Below the pieces are notes generated by a model that was not told where the DNA came from, made no database searches, and saw only the letters and a list, made by a program, of their open reading frames with translations. Shown in pieces: positions 30,665 through 39,298 of a DNA stretch of 64,000 bases. Origin of the DNA: Shinella sp. XGS7 (GTDB taxonomy: Bacteria; Pseudomonadota; Gammaproteobacteria; Burkholderiales; Burkholderiaceae_C); the NCBI RefSeq assembly GCF_020535565.1, contig NZ_CP084758.1, positions 4,539,001-4,603,000 of the forward strand, given 5' to 3'. Position 1 is the first letter of the stretch. Every line of letters begins with the position of its first letter. The position numbers were made by a program, and so were the translations under genes.

Positions 30665-31564
30665 TCAGCCCTGGCGCAGGGCCTGGCGCAGCTGGGCGCC
30701 GATCTCGGGCCGCTCGCTGAAGGGATCGCTGGGGTTGCGGGCCTGCACCACATCTTCCAACCGGGTCTGCACCCCGCCCAGGGCCTGGGGGTGGCTGAAG
30801 ATGTAGAAGCGTCGCTGCTCCAGGGCCTCGAAGACCAGGGCCGCCACATCGGCCGCGCTGACCTTGCCGGAGGACACGGCCTTGTCGATCTGGGCCTGGG
30901 AGATCAGCTGGCTGCGCGAGGGCCGGCCGCCGGGCAGGTCCTCCGGCCGGTTGCGGTGGCTCTGCGAGATGCCGGTGGGCACGAAGTAAGGACACAGCAC
31001 CGAGCAGTGGACCTGCTCGCTGACCAGGGCCAGGTCTTGATACAGGGTCTCGCTGAGCGAGACCACCGCATGCTTGCTCACGTTGTACACGCCCATATTG
31101 GGCGGGTTGAGCAGGCCGGCCATGGAGGCGGTGTTGACGATATGACCCTCCCACTGCGGATCGGCCTGGGCCGCGGCCAGCATCATGGGGGTGAAGAGGC
31201 GCACGCCATGCACCACGCCCATCAGATTGACGCCCAGCACCCATTCCCAGTCGGCCAGGGTGTTTTCCCAGATCAGGCCGCCCGAGCCCACGCCGGCATT
31301 GTTGAAGACGAAGTGAGGGGCGCCAAAGCGCTGCTGCACCTCGGCGGCCAGGGCTTCCATGGGGCCGGCCTTGGCCACGTCCACCTGGCGTGCCAGCACG
31401 GGCACACGGCCCTCGAACTCGGCAGCGGCGCGCGCCAGCGCATCCGCCTGCACATCGCAGAGCACCAGCTGCATGCCGCGGCCCGCGGCCAGGCGTGCCA
31501 CCTCCAGGCCGAAGCCCGAACCGGCACCGGTGATCACGGCCGTGCGGCCCTGGAACTGTTTCAT
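30665..31564 (-). CDS. SDR family oxidoreductase
   Basis: A 299-residue classical short-chain dehydrogenase. The cofactor motif TGAGSGFG is at about 12-19, NNAGVGSGG near 92, and the catalytic pair in YNVSKHAVV (Tyr and Lys, about 162-166) follows a conserved Ser (NTASMAGLL). LCDVQ after beta2 suggests NAD preference. It is the last gene of a four-gene operon; its ATG overlaps the stop of the GST gene (ATGA). The substrate is unknown. Confidence 0.9.
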   Translation of the reverse strand: MKQFQGRTAVITGAGSGFGLEVARLAAGRGMQLVLCDVQADALARAAAEFEGRVPVLARQVDVAKAGPMEALAAEVQQRFGAPHFVFNNAGVGSGGLIWENTLADWEWVLGVNLMGVVHGVRLFTPMMLAAAQADPQWEGHIVNTASMAGLLNPPNMGVYNVSKHAVVSLSETLYQDLALVSEQVHCSVLCPYFVPTGISQSHRNRPEDLPGGRPSRSQLISQAQIDKAVSSGKVSAADVAALVFEALEQRRFYIFSHPQALGGVQTRLEDVVQARNPSDPFSERPEIGAQLRQALRQG

Positions 31565-32517
31565 GCGCTGGGTCCTTGAGAGCGGGGTTCATCGCGCCGC
31601 AGCTGATAGCCGATGCGCGGGAAATGCACATGCACCAGGCCGGCCCGCGCATCCTCGCGAGCCAGGCTGACGCGGCGAAGGTCCAGGCCCACCAGGCGGC
31701 CCTGAACCGGCTCGCGGGCATAGTCCAGGGGCGTGACGCTGCAGGGCTCACCAGCCTCGAAGCCCAGGCCCGGCTGCACCGCCACCGGGGCGGGCGTGGA
31801 CGCCCGGGCCAGGGCGATGGCGGCCTCGCCATCCAGCTTGCCGGCCCGCTCGCCGTGACCGATGGCGGCCACGCGCGCCATCCAGTCGCGCAGGCGCGTG
31901 TGCGGTGCCAGGATCTCGGCCAGGGGGCCGCTGCGCGCCAGGAACCACAGCGGGTGGTAGGCGCTGAAATCGGCCACGCTGGCGGCCTCGCCCAGCAGCC
32001 AGGGTCGGCCATCCGCCAGCAGGTTTTCCAGCGAGGCCAGGTACTGCTGCAGGGCCGCGCCAGCGTCCTGCGGCGTCCTGCGCGGCATGCCCTCGGTCAT
32101 CTGGCGCCGGTCGGCGGCAAAGGCCTGCAGCATGGCGGGCGGCGCACCCTCGAAGATGGCGGCCAGGCCGGCGGGCTGCATGGCATAGGGCATCACGGTC
32201 CAGAAGAGTTCGCTATCGGCCCACTGCGCCAGCAGGCGGGCCGCGCCGGCCTGGGCCGCGGGAAAGAGGCTGGGCTCGGGCCGCAGCTGCTCCAGGGTCT
32301 CGGCGATCAGGGCGGTGTCGCAGACGATGTCGGCGCCCAGCTGCAGAAAAGGCGTGCGGCGGTAGCCGCCGGTCAGGGCCTGCACATCGGGCTTGGGCAG
32401 GGTCACGGGCACGGTGACCGATTGCCAGGCCAGGCCCTTGAAGCCCAGCATCAGCCGGGCCTTCTCGGCAAAGGGCGAGCCGGCATAGTGATGAAGCACG
32501 AGGGCGGGAGCGGTCAC
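31561..32517 (-). CDS. Glutathione S-transferase family protein
   Basis: A 318-residue protein. The N-terminal thioredoxin-like domain has LVLHHYAGSPFAEKARLML with a Ser at the usual catalytic position, YRRTPFLQLG (cis-Pro) and CDTALIAETLEQL. The all-alpha C-domain spans about 95-210, with a further 100 residues beyond the usual GST length forming a short beta-rich domain (EPVQGRLVGLDLRRVSL). The start is GTG and overlaps the preceding stop (GTGA). Its neighbours suggest detoxification or modification of a reactive carbonyl compound, as inference. Confidence 0.85.
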   Translation of the reverse strand: MTAPALVLHHYAGSPFAEKARLMLGFKGLAWQSVTVPVTLPKPDVQALTGGYRRTPFLQLGADIVCDTALIAETLEQLRPEPSLFPAAQAGAARLLAQWADSELFWTVMPYAMQPAGLAAIFEGAPPAMLQAFAADRRQMTEGMPRRTPQDAGAALQQYLASLENLLADGRPWLLGEAASVADFSAYHPLWFLARSGPLAEILAPHTRLRDWMARVAAIGHGERAGKLDGEAAIALARASTPAPVAVQPGLGFEAGEPCSVTPLDYAREPVQGRLVGLDLRRVSLAREDARAGLVHVHFPRIGYQLRRDEPRSQGPSA

Positions 32518-32993
32518 GGGCGAACCTCCGAGGGACGGTGCATGTCGATATGGGCGATGCCGTCCTCGTCATAGGGGGCGGAACGGGTTTCGAAGCCCAG
32601 GCTGGCGTAGAAGCGCTCCAGATGCGCCTGGGCGCCGATGTTGATGCCCTGCCCCGGCCAGCGCGCCTCGCACTCGGCGATCGCCTGGCGCATCAGGGGC
32701 CGGCCCAGGCCGGCGCTGCGGGCGGCGGGCGCCACCACCACCCGGCCTATCATGGGCAGGGCCTGCGACGCTCCCTTGAGGCCGGGCGGCACAAGGCGGG
32801 CATAGGCCAGCAGGCGGCCCGCCGCGTCGCGGCCTTCCAGATGCCAGCAGCCGGTGTCCCAGCCATCGGCATCCAGATAAACGCAGCGCTGTTCCATCAC
32901 AAAGACCTGGGCGCGCAGGGCCAGGATCTCGTAGACGGTCTCGGGGCTGAGCTCGGCCAGGGGCCGGCAGCGCCAGTGCAGGGCCTCGCTCAT
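32514..32993 (-). CDS. ElaA-type GNAT family N-acetyltransferase
   Basis: A 159-residue acetyltransferase. LALRAQVFVMEQRCVYLDAD near the N-terminus is the ElaA signature. The CoA-binding region IGRVVVAPAARSAGLGRPLM and the end HLERFYASLGFETRSAPYDEDGIAH are typical. The start ATG shares one base with the stop of the upstream oxidoreductase gene (TGATG), and its stop overlaps the GST start. The substrate is unknown. Confidence 0.9.
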   Translation of the reverse strand: MSEALHWRCRPLAELSPETVYEILALRAQVFVMEQRCVYLDADGWDTGCWHLEGRDAAGRLLAYARLVPPGLKGASQALPMIGRVVVAPAARSAGLGRPLMRQAIAECEARWPGQGINIGAQAHLERFYASLGFETRSAPYDEDGIAHIDMHRPSEVRP

Positions 32994-34012
32994 CAGACGA
33001 GCTTGACCAGCTGCTTGCCGAAGTTGCGGCCCTTGAGCAGGCCCAGAAAGGCCTCGGGCGCGTTCTCCAGGCCCTGGGCCACGCTCTCGCGGTACTTGAG
33101 CTTGCCGGTGGCCACCAGGCCGCCCAGCTCCTTGAGCGCGGCGGGCCAAAGCTCCATGTGCTCGGAGACGATGAAGCCCTCGATCTTCATGCGGTTGACC
33201 AGGATGAGCTGGGGCGCGCTCATGGGGATGGGCTCGCCGTTGTAGCCGGAGATCATGCCGCACATGGCCACGCGGGCGAAGGCATTGGCGCGCAGCATCA
33301 CCGCGTCCAGGATGATGCCGCCCACGTTCTCGAAATAGCCGTCGATGCCGCTGGGGCAGGCGCTCTTGAGCGCGGCCGAGAGGCTCTTCACATCGCGGTG
33401 TTCCTTGTAGTCGATGCAGGCATCGAAGCCCAGCTCCTCCACCACATAGCGACACTTGTCGGCGCCGCCGGCAATGCCCACGGCGCGCGCGCCGCGCACC
33501 TTGGCCAGCTGGCCCACGGCCCCGCCCACGGCGCCGCTGGCGGCGCTGACCACCACGGTCTCGCCGGCCTTGGGCGCGATGATCTGGGTCAGGCCGTACC
33601 AGGCGGTGACCCCGGGCATGCCCACCGCGCCCAGATAGGCCGAGAGCGGAATATGGGCGGTGTCCACCTTCTGCAGCACGCCGCGCTGGCTGGCATCCAC
33701 CAGCTGGTATTCCTGCCAGCCGCCCATGCCCACCACCTTGTCGCCCACCTGGAAGTGGGCATTGCGCGAGGCCACGACCTCGCCCACGGTGCCGCCGATC
33801 ATCACCTCGTCCAGCGGCTGGGGCTGGGCATAGCTCTTGCCCTCGTTCATGCGGCCGCGCATATAGGGGTCCAGGCTGAGGTAATGGTTGCGCACCAGCA
33901 CCTGGCCCTCGGCCAGCTCGGGCACAGGCGTGCTGACCAGGCGAAAGTTCTCGGCGCTGGGTTCGCCGCTGGGGCGAGAGGCCAGCTGGATCTGACGGTT
34001 GACGAGGCTCAT
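32993..34012 (-). CDS. NADP-dependent medium-chain oxidoreductase (prostaglandin/leukotriene reductase-like)
   Basis: A 339-residue zinc-independent MDR enzyme. YLSLDPYMRGRMNEGKSYA at about 48-66 and the Rossmann motif SAASGAVGGAVGQLAK near 160 are typical of alkenal/one oxidoreductases (Curcumin/PTGR type) that reduce conjugated double bonds with NADPH. ENVGGIILDAVMLR and NRMKIEGFIV also fit. AGGAG lies 6 nt before the ATG at 34012, so the longer start at 34060 is rejected. It is the first gene of the overlapping four-gene operon. Confidence 0.92.
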   Translation of the reverse strand: MSLVNRQIQLASRPSGEPSAENFRLVSTPVPELAEGQVLVRNHYLSLDPYMRGRMNEGKSYAQPQPLDEVMIGGTVGEVVASRNAHFQVGDKVVGMGGWQEYQLVDASQRGVLQKVDTAHIPLSAYLGAVGMPGVTAWYGLTQIIAPKAGETVVVSAASGAVGGAVGQLAKVRGARAVGIAGGADKCRYVVEELGFDACIDYKEHRDVKSLSAALKSACPSGIDGYFENVGGIILDAVMLRANAFARVAMCGMISGYNGEPIPMSAPQLILVNRMKIEGFIVSEHMELWPAALKELGGLVATGKLKYRESVAQGLENAPEAFLGLLKGRNFGKQLVKLV

Positions 34013-34304
34013 GCGGGGCTCCTGGAAACGGGTCGGGAATCTTGGCGCAAATTGAACCATGGCGGCCCGGCACCCGGGCGTCCCTTGGGCGACAAAGCCA
34101 CCCCGGGCCGCCCCCGGCTACGGGGAAGCCCGTAGGCCCCGGCTCAGGCGTCCGGCCAGCGTGAAATTTTGGGGGGGCCAAGCCGGTGCTAATTTCCGTG
34201 TGCGCACAGCGAATCTGCTGCAAGATGCCCTCAGCCCCGCCAGAGGGCCGCTTTGACAAGAGCCAACGCCAATCAGGGAGCGAGTTTCTTGTGGAGCTTT
34301 TTCG
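34013..34304. other. Divergent intergenic region with structured inverted repeats
   Basis: A 292-nt gap between the oxidoreductase (-) and the chemoreceptor (+). It contains a 10-bp perfect inverted repeat, GGCGGCCCGG (34061-34070) and CCGGGCCGCC (34103-34112), enclosing a smaller hairpin, and a second hairpin CTACGGG-GAAG-CCCGTAG (34118-34135). A palindrome TGTGCGCACA lies near 34199-34208. No coding sequence is supported. No convincing sigma-28 or sigma-70 promoter for the chemoreceptor was recognised. Confidence 0.5.
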
Positions 34305-35852
34305 ATGCAATTGTCCGACTTCAAGACCGCACCCAAGCTGGTGACGGCCTTCATCCTGGTTGCCCTGATTGGTGCCGTGATCGGCGTCTTTGCGCTCTAC
34401 AACATGAAGCGCATCGACGATGCCGACACCCGGCTCTACCAGCAGGAGCTGATCGGACTGTCCCTGATGAAAGAGGCCAATGTGGAGCGCCTGCGCGGCG
34501 TGGTGGCCTTGCGCGACGCCCTGATCGCCACCACCGGCCAGGAGCGCGAGGACGCGCTCAAGCGCCAGCAGGACGCACGCAACAAGGTCGTGGCCCTGCT
34601 GGACCAGGCCGGCCCGCTCTTCAGCACCGAGGCCAGCCGCAAGGCCCTGAGCCAACTGCGCGCCGAATGGAGCAATGACGACAAGGTCACGGCCAGCATG
34701 AGCCAGCTGATCACGCGCGCCGACCTGGCCACATCCACCGAATCGCTCAAATTCCTCAAGGCCGAGCTGGTGCCCCAGAGCATCCGCATGGGCAACGCCA
34801 TGCAGGAACTGTCCAAGCTCAAGGAAGAGGATGCCCGTGCGGTATCGGATGCCAATACCGCCCTCTACCAACAAAGCCGCAACATCACGACCGTGCTGGT
34901 GCTGCTGGGCGTGGCCGCGGGCGTGGGCCTGGGCCTGGGCATCAGCCGTCATGTGACCCGCCCCCTGGGTCATGCCGTGCAGGCCGCCCAGCGCATGAGC
35001 GAAGGCGATATGAGCCAGAGCCTGGAGGCCCAGGGCCGCGATGAAACCGCCCAGCTGCTGCAGGCCCTGGAGCGCATGCGGGCCCAGCTGCAGGGCATCG
35101 TGGCCACGGTGCGCGACAACGCCGAGAGCGTGGCCACGGCCAGCGCCGAGATCGCCCAGGGCAATGCCGACCTGAGCCAGCGCACCGAGGAACAGGCGGC
35201 GGCCCTGGAAGAGACCGCCGCCACCATGGACGAGCTGGGCTCCACCGTGCGCAACAACGCCGACAACGCCCAGCAGGCCAATCAGCTGGCCCAGGGCGCC
35301 TCCGAGGTGGCCAGCCGAGGCGGTCAGGTGGTGGCCGAGGTGGTGAGCACCATGCAGGGCATCGAGAAGTCCTCGCGCGAGATCTCCAACATCATCGGCG
35401 TCATCGACGAGATCGCCTTCCAGACCAACCTGCTGGCGCTGAATGCCGGCGTGGAAGCGGCGCGCGCCGGTGACGCCGGCAAGGGCTTTGCGGTCGTGGC
35501 GCAGGAGGTGCGCGAGCTTGCCCAGCGCACCGCCCAGGCGGCCAAGGAGATCAAGGGCCTGATCGGCGCCAGCACCGCCCGCGTCGAGCAGGGCACAGCC
35601 CTGGTGGATCGCGCCGGCCAGACCATGGACGAGGTGGTGAACGCGATCCGCCGCGTCACCGACATCGTGGGCGAGATCAGCAGCGCCAGCGGCGAGCAGA
35701 GCAATGGCGTGAGCCAGATCGGCGAGGCCATCAGCCAGATGGACAAGGTGACCCAGCAGAACGCCGCCCTGGTGGAGCAGAGCGCCGCCGCCGCCGAGAG
35801 CCTGAAGATGCAGGCCCAGCAACTGGTGCAGGCCGTGGCCTTCTTCCGCTGA
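34305..35852 (+). CDS. Methyl-accepting chemotaxis protein
   Basis: A 515-residue transmembrane chemoreceptor. TM1 at about 11-33, a periplasmic four-helix-bundle ligand domain (about 35-190), TM2 at about 194-213, a HAMP domain (about 214-266) and the signalling domain. The hairpin tip lies near residues 365-395 ([21 protein letters not shown]). The end of the domain, [16 protein letters not shown], is typical of Betaproteobacteria. No che genes are adjacent and no CheB/CheR-tethering C-terminal pentapeptide is present. The tip segment at about 35390-35540 reads like an alphaproteobacterial receptor in both residues and codons, unlike its flanks. Confidence 0.95.
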   Translation: MQLSDFKTAPKLVTAFILVALIGAVIGVFALYNMKRIDDADTRLYQQELIGLSLMKEANVERLRGVVALRDALIATTGQEREDALKRQQDARNKVVALLDQAGPLFSTEASRKALSQLRAEWSNDDKVTASMSQLITRADLATSTESLKFLKAELVPQSIRMGNAMQELSKLKEEDARAVSDANTALYQQSRNITTVLVLLGVAAGVGLGLGISRHVTRPLGHAVQAAQRMSEGDMSQSLEAQGRDETAQLLQALERMRAQLQGIVATVRDNAESVATASAEIAQGNADLSQRTEEQAAALEETAATMDELGSTVRNNADNAQQANQLAQGASEVASRGGQVVAEVVSTMQGIEKSSREISNIIGVIDEIAFQTNLLALNAGVEAARAGDAGKGFAVVAQEVRELAQRTAQAAKEIKGLIGASTARVEQGTALVDRAGQTMDEVVNAIRRVTDIVGEISSASGEQSNGVSQIGEAISQMDKVTQQNAALVEQSAAAAESLKMQAQQLVQAVAFFR

Positions 35853-35876
35853 AGCCCAGGCCCGCAGCGACCGCGC

Positions 35877-36335
35877 TCAGTCGCGGCGCTGCAGGGCCTT
35901 GATCGCGCGGTCGCGGCCCGGCAGGGCCTTCAGGTATTTGAAGGTGCCGGTGGCATGGGCGCAGAGCTTGCCGTCGCCGCCCAGCACCGAGCCCTCGCAG
36001 AAGGCCATGGTGCTGGAGCGGTGCAGCAGCCGGCCCAGGGCCCGCAGCCTCCCCTCGCCGGGGCGCATGAAGGAAGTCTTCATCTCGATGGTGACCACGC
36101 CCGGCCCCCAGTCCAGGGCGCCCTCGGGCAGCTCGCGGCGGTGGATGCTGCGCGCGGCATGGGCCATGGCCACGTCCAGCAGGGTCATGACCACGCCGCC
36201 ATGGGCCACGGCCCAGGAGTTCAGATGCGCCTCGGCCAGTTCCAGCTGCAGCTCGGCCTCGCCCTCCCCCACCGCATGCAGCTCGAAGCCGAGCTGCTCG
36301 ACAAAGGGAATGTGCACCGGGAACTTCAAGGTCAT
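35877..36335 (-). CDS. PaaI/hotdog-fold thioesterase
   Basis: A 152-residue hotdog-fold thioesterase predicted to hydrolyse acyl-CoA. AHLNSWAVAHGGVVMTLLDVAM carries the conserved HGG turn with the helix that follows, and VVTIEMKTSFMRPGEGRL the central strands. The start ATG at 36335 gives MTLKFPVHIPFVEQLGFEL; the longer frame continues through the neighbouring SDR gene in the wrong frame. It is the last gene of the beta-oxidation operon, 89 nt after the SDR gene, with a strong hairpin in the gap. Confidence 0.9.
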   Translation of the reverse strand: MTLKFPVHIPFVEQLGFELHAVGEGEAELQLELAEAHLNSWAVAHGGVVMTLLDVAMAHAARSIHRRELPEGALDWGPGVVTIEMKTSFMRPGEGRLRALGRLLHRSSTMAFCEGSVLGGDGKLCAHATGTFKYLKALPGRDRAIKALQRRD

Positions 36336-36371
36336 ATCGCGTGTCCGTGATTCAAGGTATTCGGGGCCGCG

Positions 36372-36411
36372 CGCCCAGCCCCGCCCGCGTCCAGCGCGGC
36401 GGGGCTGGGCG
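36372..36411 (-). promoter_or_regulatory. Strong intra-operon hairpin between SDR and thioesterase genes
   Basis: A 17-bp GC-rich stem (CGCCCAGCCCCGCC-type arm against CGGCGGGGCTGGGCG) with one bulged C and a 5-nt loop. No T-run follows on either strand, so it is not a standard intrinsic terminator. It could protect or separate transcript segments. Confidence 0.55.
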
Positions 36412-36424
36412 AGGGGCGCCATCT

Positions 36425-37222
36425 CTAGCCGCCCACCAGGGCGCTGACCCCGCCGTCCACCGCCAGGATCTGACCGGTGATGTGCTTGCCGGCGCGGCTG
36501 GCGAAAAGCAGCACCGCGCCCTTGAGGTCTTCGGCGTCGCCCAGGCGGTTCAGCGGGGCATGGGCGGCCATATTGTCGGCGCCCATGGCGTCCAGCAGGC
36601 CCTGGCTCATCTTGCTGGGGAAGAAGCCCGGCGCCAGGGCATTGACCGTGATGCCGTAGCGCCCCCATTCGCCGGCCAGGGCGCGGGTGAAGTTCACCGC
36701 CGCGCCCTTGCTGGTGTTGTAGGCAATGGTCTGCATGGCCGCGGGGTTGCCGCCCAGGCCGGCGATGGAGGCCACATTGATGATGCGGCCGGCGCGGCGC
36801 GGAATCATGCTCTGGCGCGCCGCCTCCTGGCTCATCACGAAGAGGCTGCGGATGTTCAGGTTCATCACCTTGTCCCAGGCCGCCACCGGGTAGTCCTCGG
36901 CGGGCGCGCCCCAGGTGGCGCCGGCGTTGTTGACCAGGATGTCGATCTGGCCCAGACGCTCCAGGGTCTGGTGCACGATGCCGCGGGCCTGGGCCTCGTC
37001 GGCCGCGTCGGCGGCGATCCAGCGGGCATCGATGCCGCGGTCCTGCAGGTGAGCAACCGCCACCTCCAGATCGGCCGCCTTGCGCGAGCTCAGCATGATC
37101 TTGGCACCGGCCTCGCCCAGAGCCTCGGCCATCTGCAGGCCCAGGCCGCGCGAGCCGCCGGTCACCAGGGCCACCTGGCCCGTGAGGTCGAACAGATCCT
37201 GTACACGCGTGGTGCTCGTCAT
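36425..37222 (-). CDS. SDR family oxidoreductase in beta-oxidation operon
   Basis: A 265-residue short-chain dehydrogenase. TGGSRGLG at about 21-28, NNAGATWG near 98 and YNTSKGAAV with catalytic Tyr and Lys (about 169-173). The C-terminus ITGQILAVDGG is typical of FabG-like enzymes. LSSRKAADL after beta2 suggests NADP(H). It probably acts on an oxidised acyl or 3-oxoacyl intermediate given its neighbours. GGAG lies 8 nt before the ATG. Confidence 0.9.
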   Translation of the reverse strand: MTSTTRVQDLFDLTGQVALVTGGSRGLGLQMAEALGEAGAKIMLSSRKAADLEVAVAHLQDRGIDARWIAADAADEAQARGIVHQTLERLGQIDILVNNAGATWGAPAEDYPVAAWDKVMNLNIRSLFVMSQEAARQSMIPRRAGRIINVASIAGLGGNPAAMQTIAYNTSKGAAVNFTRALAGEWGRYGITVNALAPGFFPSKMSQGLLDAMGADNMAAHAPLNRLGDAEDLKGAVLLFASRAGKHITGQILAVDGGVSALVGG

Positions 37223-37248
37223 GCGCTTGTCTCCATGTAGAAAGAATC

Positions 37249-37473
37249 TCAGGGCCAGCGTGAGCGCACAAAGATCAGCACCACGCCGGCCACGGCGGCC
37301 AGGCCGCCCTTGGCGATCAACAACCCGCCCAGCAGCTCATGGCCGCCGCGCAGAATGAACAGGCCCAGCACCGCGGCCAGGGCCCCGCCGTAGATCAGGA
37401 TCCAGACCAGACGTTCGATCCAGACCAAGGCCGCGGCGGACCGCGGCTCCACGGGCTTGTCAGTACCAGGCAT
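37249..37473 (-). CDS. Small two-TM membrane protein of unknown function
   Basis: A 74-residue protein. Hydrophobic helices span about 15-42 (ALVWIERLVWILIYGGALAAVLG and onwards) and 50-69 (LIAKGGLAAVAGVVLIFV), joined by the short loop LRGGHEL. The start ATG overlaps the end of the acyl-CoA dehydrogenase gene by 14 nt and has a GGGAGA box inside that gene, supporting expression. The function is not recognised. Confidence 0.7.
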   Translation of the reverse strand: MPGTDKPVEPRSAAALVWIERLVWILIYGGALAAVLGLFILRGGHELLGGLLIAKGGLAAVAGVVLIFVRSRWP

Positions 37474-39277
37474 CCTTCATCTCCCTGCAAAGCGCTTCGC
37501 GGCGCGAGACCACCGCCAGCCAGGCGTCGATCTTAGGGAGTTCATAGGCGTGGAAGTAGCGAGCCGCCGCGCGCTTGCCCTCGGCAAAGTCGCTGTGCGC
37601 CCCCTCCACGGCCAGCGCCAGTTCCAGCCAGATCCAGGCCAGCACCACATGGCCGAAGGCCTGCAGATAGGGCGTGGCATTGGCCAGAGCCTCCTCGGGC
37701 TGGCCGCTGGCCCAGGCGTCCTTGGTGGCGCGGCCCAGCTTCGCCAGGGCCGCGGCCAGGCCATTGGCCATCTCGCTCAGGCCCGGCCGCTGCAGCGCGG
37801 CCTCGATGCTCTCGTTGATGCGGCCGGCCAGGGTCAGCAGGGCTCGCCCGCCCTCCATCACCACCTTGCGGCCCAGCAGGTCCAGGCCCTGGATGCCGTG
37901 CGTGCCCTCGTGGATCATGTTCAGGCGGTTGTCGCGCCAGTACTGCTCCACCGGGAAGTCGCGTGTGTAGCCGTAGCCGCCCAGCACCTGGATGGCCAGG
38001 GAGTTGGCCTCCAGGCACCACTCGCTGGGCCAGCTCTTGGCAATGGGGGTCAGCACCTCCAGCAGCCGACCCGCCTCGGCCGCGGCCTCGGGCGCGCCGC
38101 TGTGCAGCTCATCCACCAGGCGGGCGCAGAAGAGCGCCAGCGCCAGCCCGCCTTCCACATAGCTCTTCTGAGCCAGCAGCATGCGCTTCACATCGGCATG
38201 CTCGATGATGGGACGCTGCGGCGAGGCCGCGTCCTTGCCAGCCGCAGTCATGGGCCGGCCCTGCGGCCGCTGCCGCGCGTAGTCCAGGCTGGCCTCGTAG
38301 CCGGCGTAGCCCAGCATCACCGCGCCCAGGCCCACGCCGATGCGGGCCTCGTTCATCATGTGGAACATGCACTTCAGGCCCTCGCCCGGCCGGCCCACCA
38401 GATAGCCCACGGCGCCGGCCCGACCGCCCGGCGTGAAGCGGCCTTCGCCGAAGTTCAGCAGGCAGTTCGTCGTGCCGCGGTAGCCCAGCTTGTGGTTCAG
38501 ACCGGCCAGCACCACATCGTTGCGCTCGCCGCTGAGCTCGCCCGAGGCGTCCACCATCTGCTTGGGCACGATGAAGAGCGAGATGCCGCGCGTGCCCGGC
38601 ACGAGCTGGCCATCCGGCCCCGGAATCTTCGCCAGCACCAGATGCACGATGTTCTCGGACATCTCATGCTCGCCACCCGAGATCCACATCTTGTGGCCGC
38701 GCAGGCGGTAGCGCGGGCCCAGCGGGTCCTGCTCGAAGTCGGCGCCATCGGGTTCGGCCCGGCTGGCGATGTCGGAGAGCGAGGAGCCGGCCTGCGGCTC
38801 GGACAGACACATGGTGCCGAACCAGCGGCCCTCGAACTCGCGGCGCGCAAACACCTCGCGCTGGCGCGCGCTGCCATGGGCCATCAGCAGATTGGCATTG
38901 CCCTGGGTGAGCATGGCGTAGCCGCTCATGGCCACGCTGGCCTTGCTGATGAAGCTCTGCGCCGCCATCTCGATCACGCAGGGCAGCTGCATGCCGCCCC
39001 AGGCCTCGTCCTGGCTGGCGGCCAGCAGGCCCGACTCGGCATAGGCCCGCATGGCCGCGTGCGTGGACTCGGGCAGGTGCACACGCTCGCCGTCGAAATG
39101 CGGCTCCTGCTGGTCGGCCAGGCGGTTGTAGGGCGCGAACTTCTCGCGCGCCAGCTTCTCGGCCAGGTCCAGCACCGCCGCGTAGGTCTCGCCGGAATGC
39201 TCGGCAAAGCGCGCGCGAGTGTTCAGCTGCTCAACCCGCAGCCAGTCGTGGAGCAGAAAGTCCAGGGTCTGGCGCAT
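37460..39277 (-). CDS. Acyl-CoA dehydrogenase (long form with C-terminal domain)
   Basis: A 605-residue FAD enzyme for the first step of beta-oxidation. The N-terminal helical domain contains AYAESGLLAASQDEAWGGMQ. The middle beta-domain has GTMCLSEPQAGSSLSDI (about 156-172) and KMWISGGEH. The C-terminal helical domain has GGYGYTRDFPVEQYWRDNR with the flavin-contacting motif, and an extra C-terminal helical domain (about 470-605). This is the DmdC/FadE5-like long architecture. GAAGGAGG precedes the ATG. It lies between the thiolase and SDR genes. Confidence 0.93.
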   Translation of the reverse strand: MRQTLDFLLHDWLRVEQLNTRARFAEHSGETYAAVLDLAEKLAREKFAPYNRLADQQEPHFDGERVHLPESTHAAMRAYAESGLLAASQDEAWGGMQLPCVIEMAAQSFISKASVAMSGYAMLTQGNANLLMAHGSARQREVFARREFEGRWFGTMCLSEPQAGSSLSDIASRAEPDGADFEQDPLGPRYRLRGHKMWISGGEHEMSENIVHLVLAKIPGPDGQLVPGTRGISLFIVPKQMVDASGELSGERNDVVLAGLNHKLGYRGTTNCLLNFGEGRFTPGGRAGAVGYLVGRPGEGLKCMFHMMNEARIGVGLGAVMLGYAGYEASLDYARQRPQGRPMTAAGKDAASPQRPIIEHADVKRMLLAQKSYVEGGLALALFCARLVDELHSGAPEAAAEAGRLLEVLTPIAKSWPSEWCLEANSLAIQVLGGYGYTRDFPVEQYWRDNRLNMIHEGTHGIQGLDLLGRKVVMEGGRALLTLAGRINESIEAALQRPGLSEMANGLAAALAKLGRATKDAWASGQPEEALANATPYLQAFGHVVLAWIWLELALAVEGAHSDFAEGKRAAARYFHAYELPKIDAWLAVVSRREALCREMKDAWY

Positions 39278-39298
39278 GCGCGCCTCCTTCAGCGGCCT

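Noticed and set aside
34080-34150. c-di-GMP-I riboswitch upstream of the chemoreceptor
   Set aside because: Only one short phrase is similar. The conserved GGGCAAACC half and the tetraloop-receptor pattern are not recognisable, so it is kept only as an unexplained structured region.
32514-35822. Very long minus-strand frame of about 1100 codons
   Set aside because: Only its last 159 codons encode a recognisable protein (ElaA-type GNAT). The rest runs antisense to the chemoreceptor and out of frame through the oxidoreductase.
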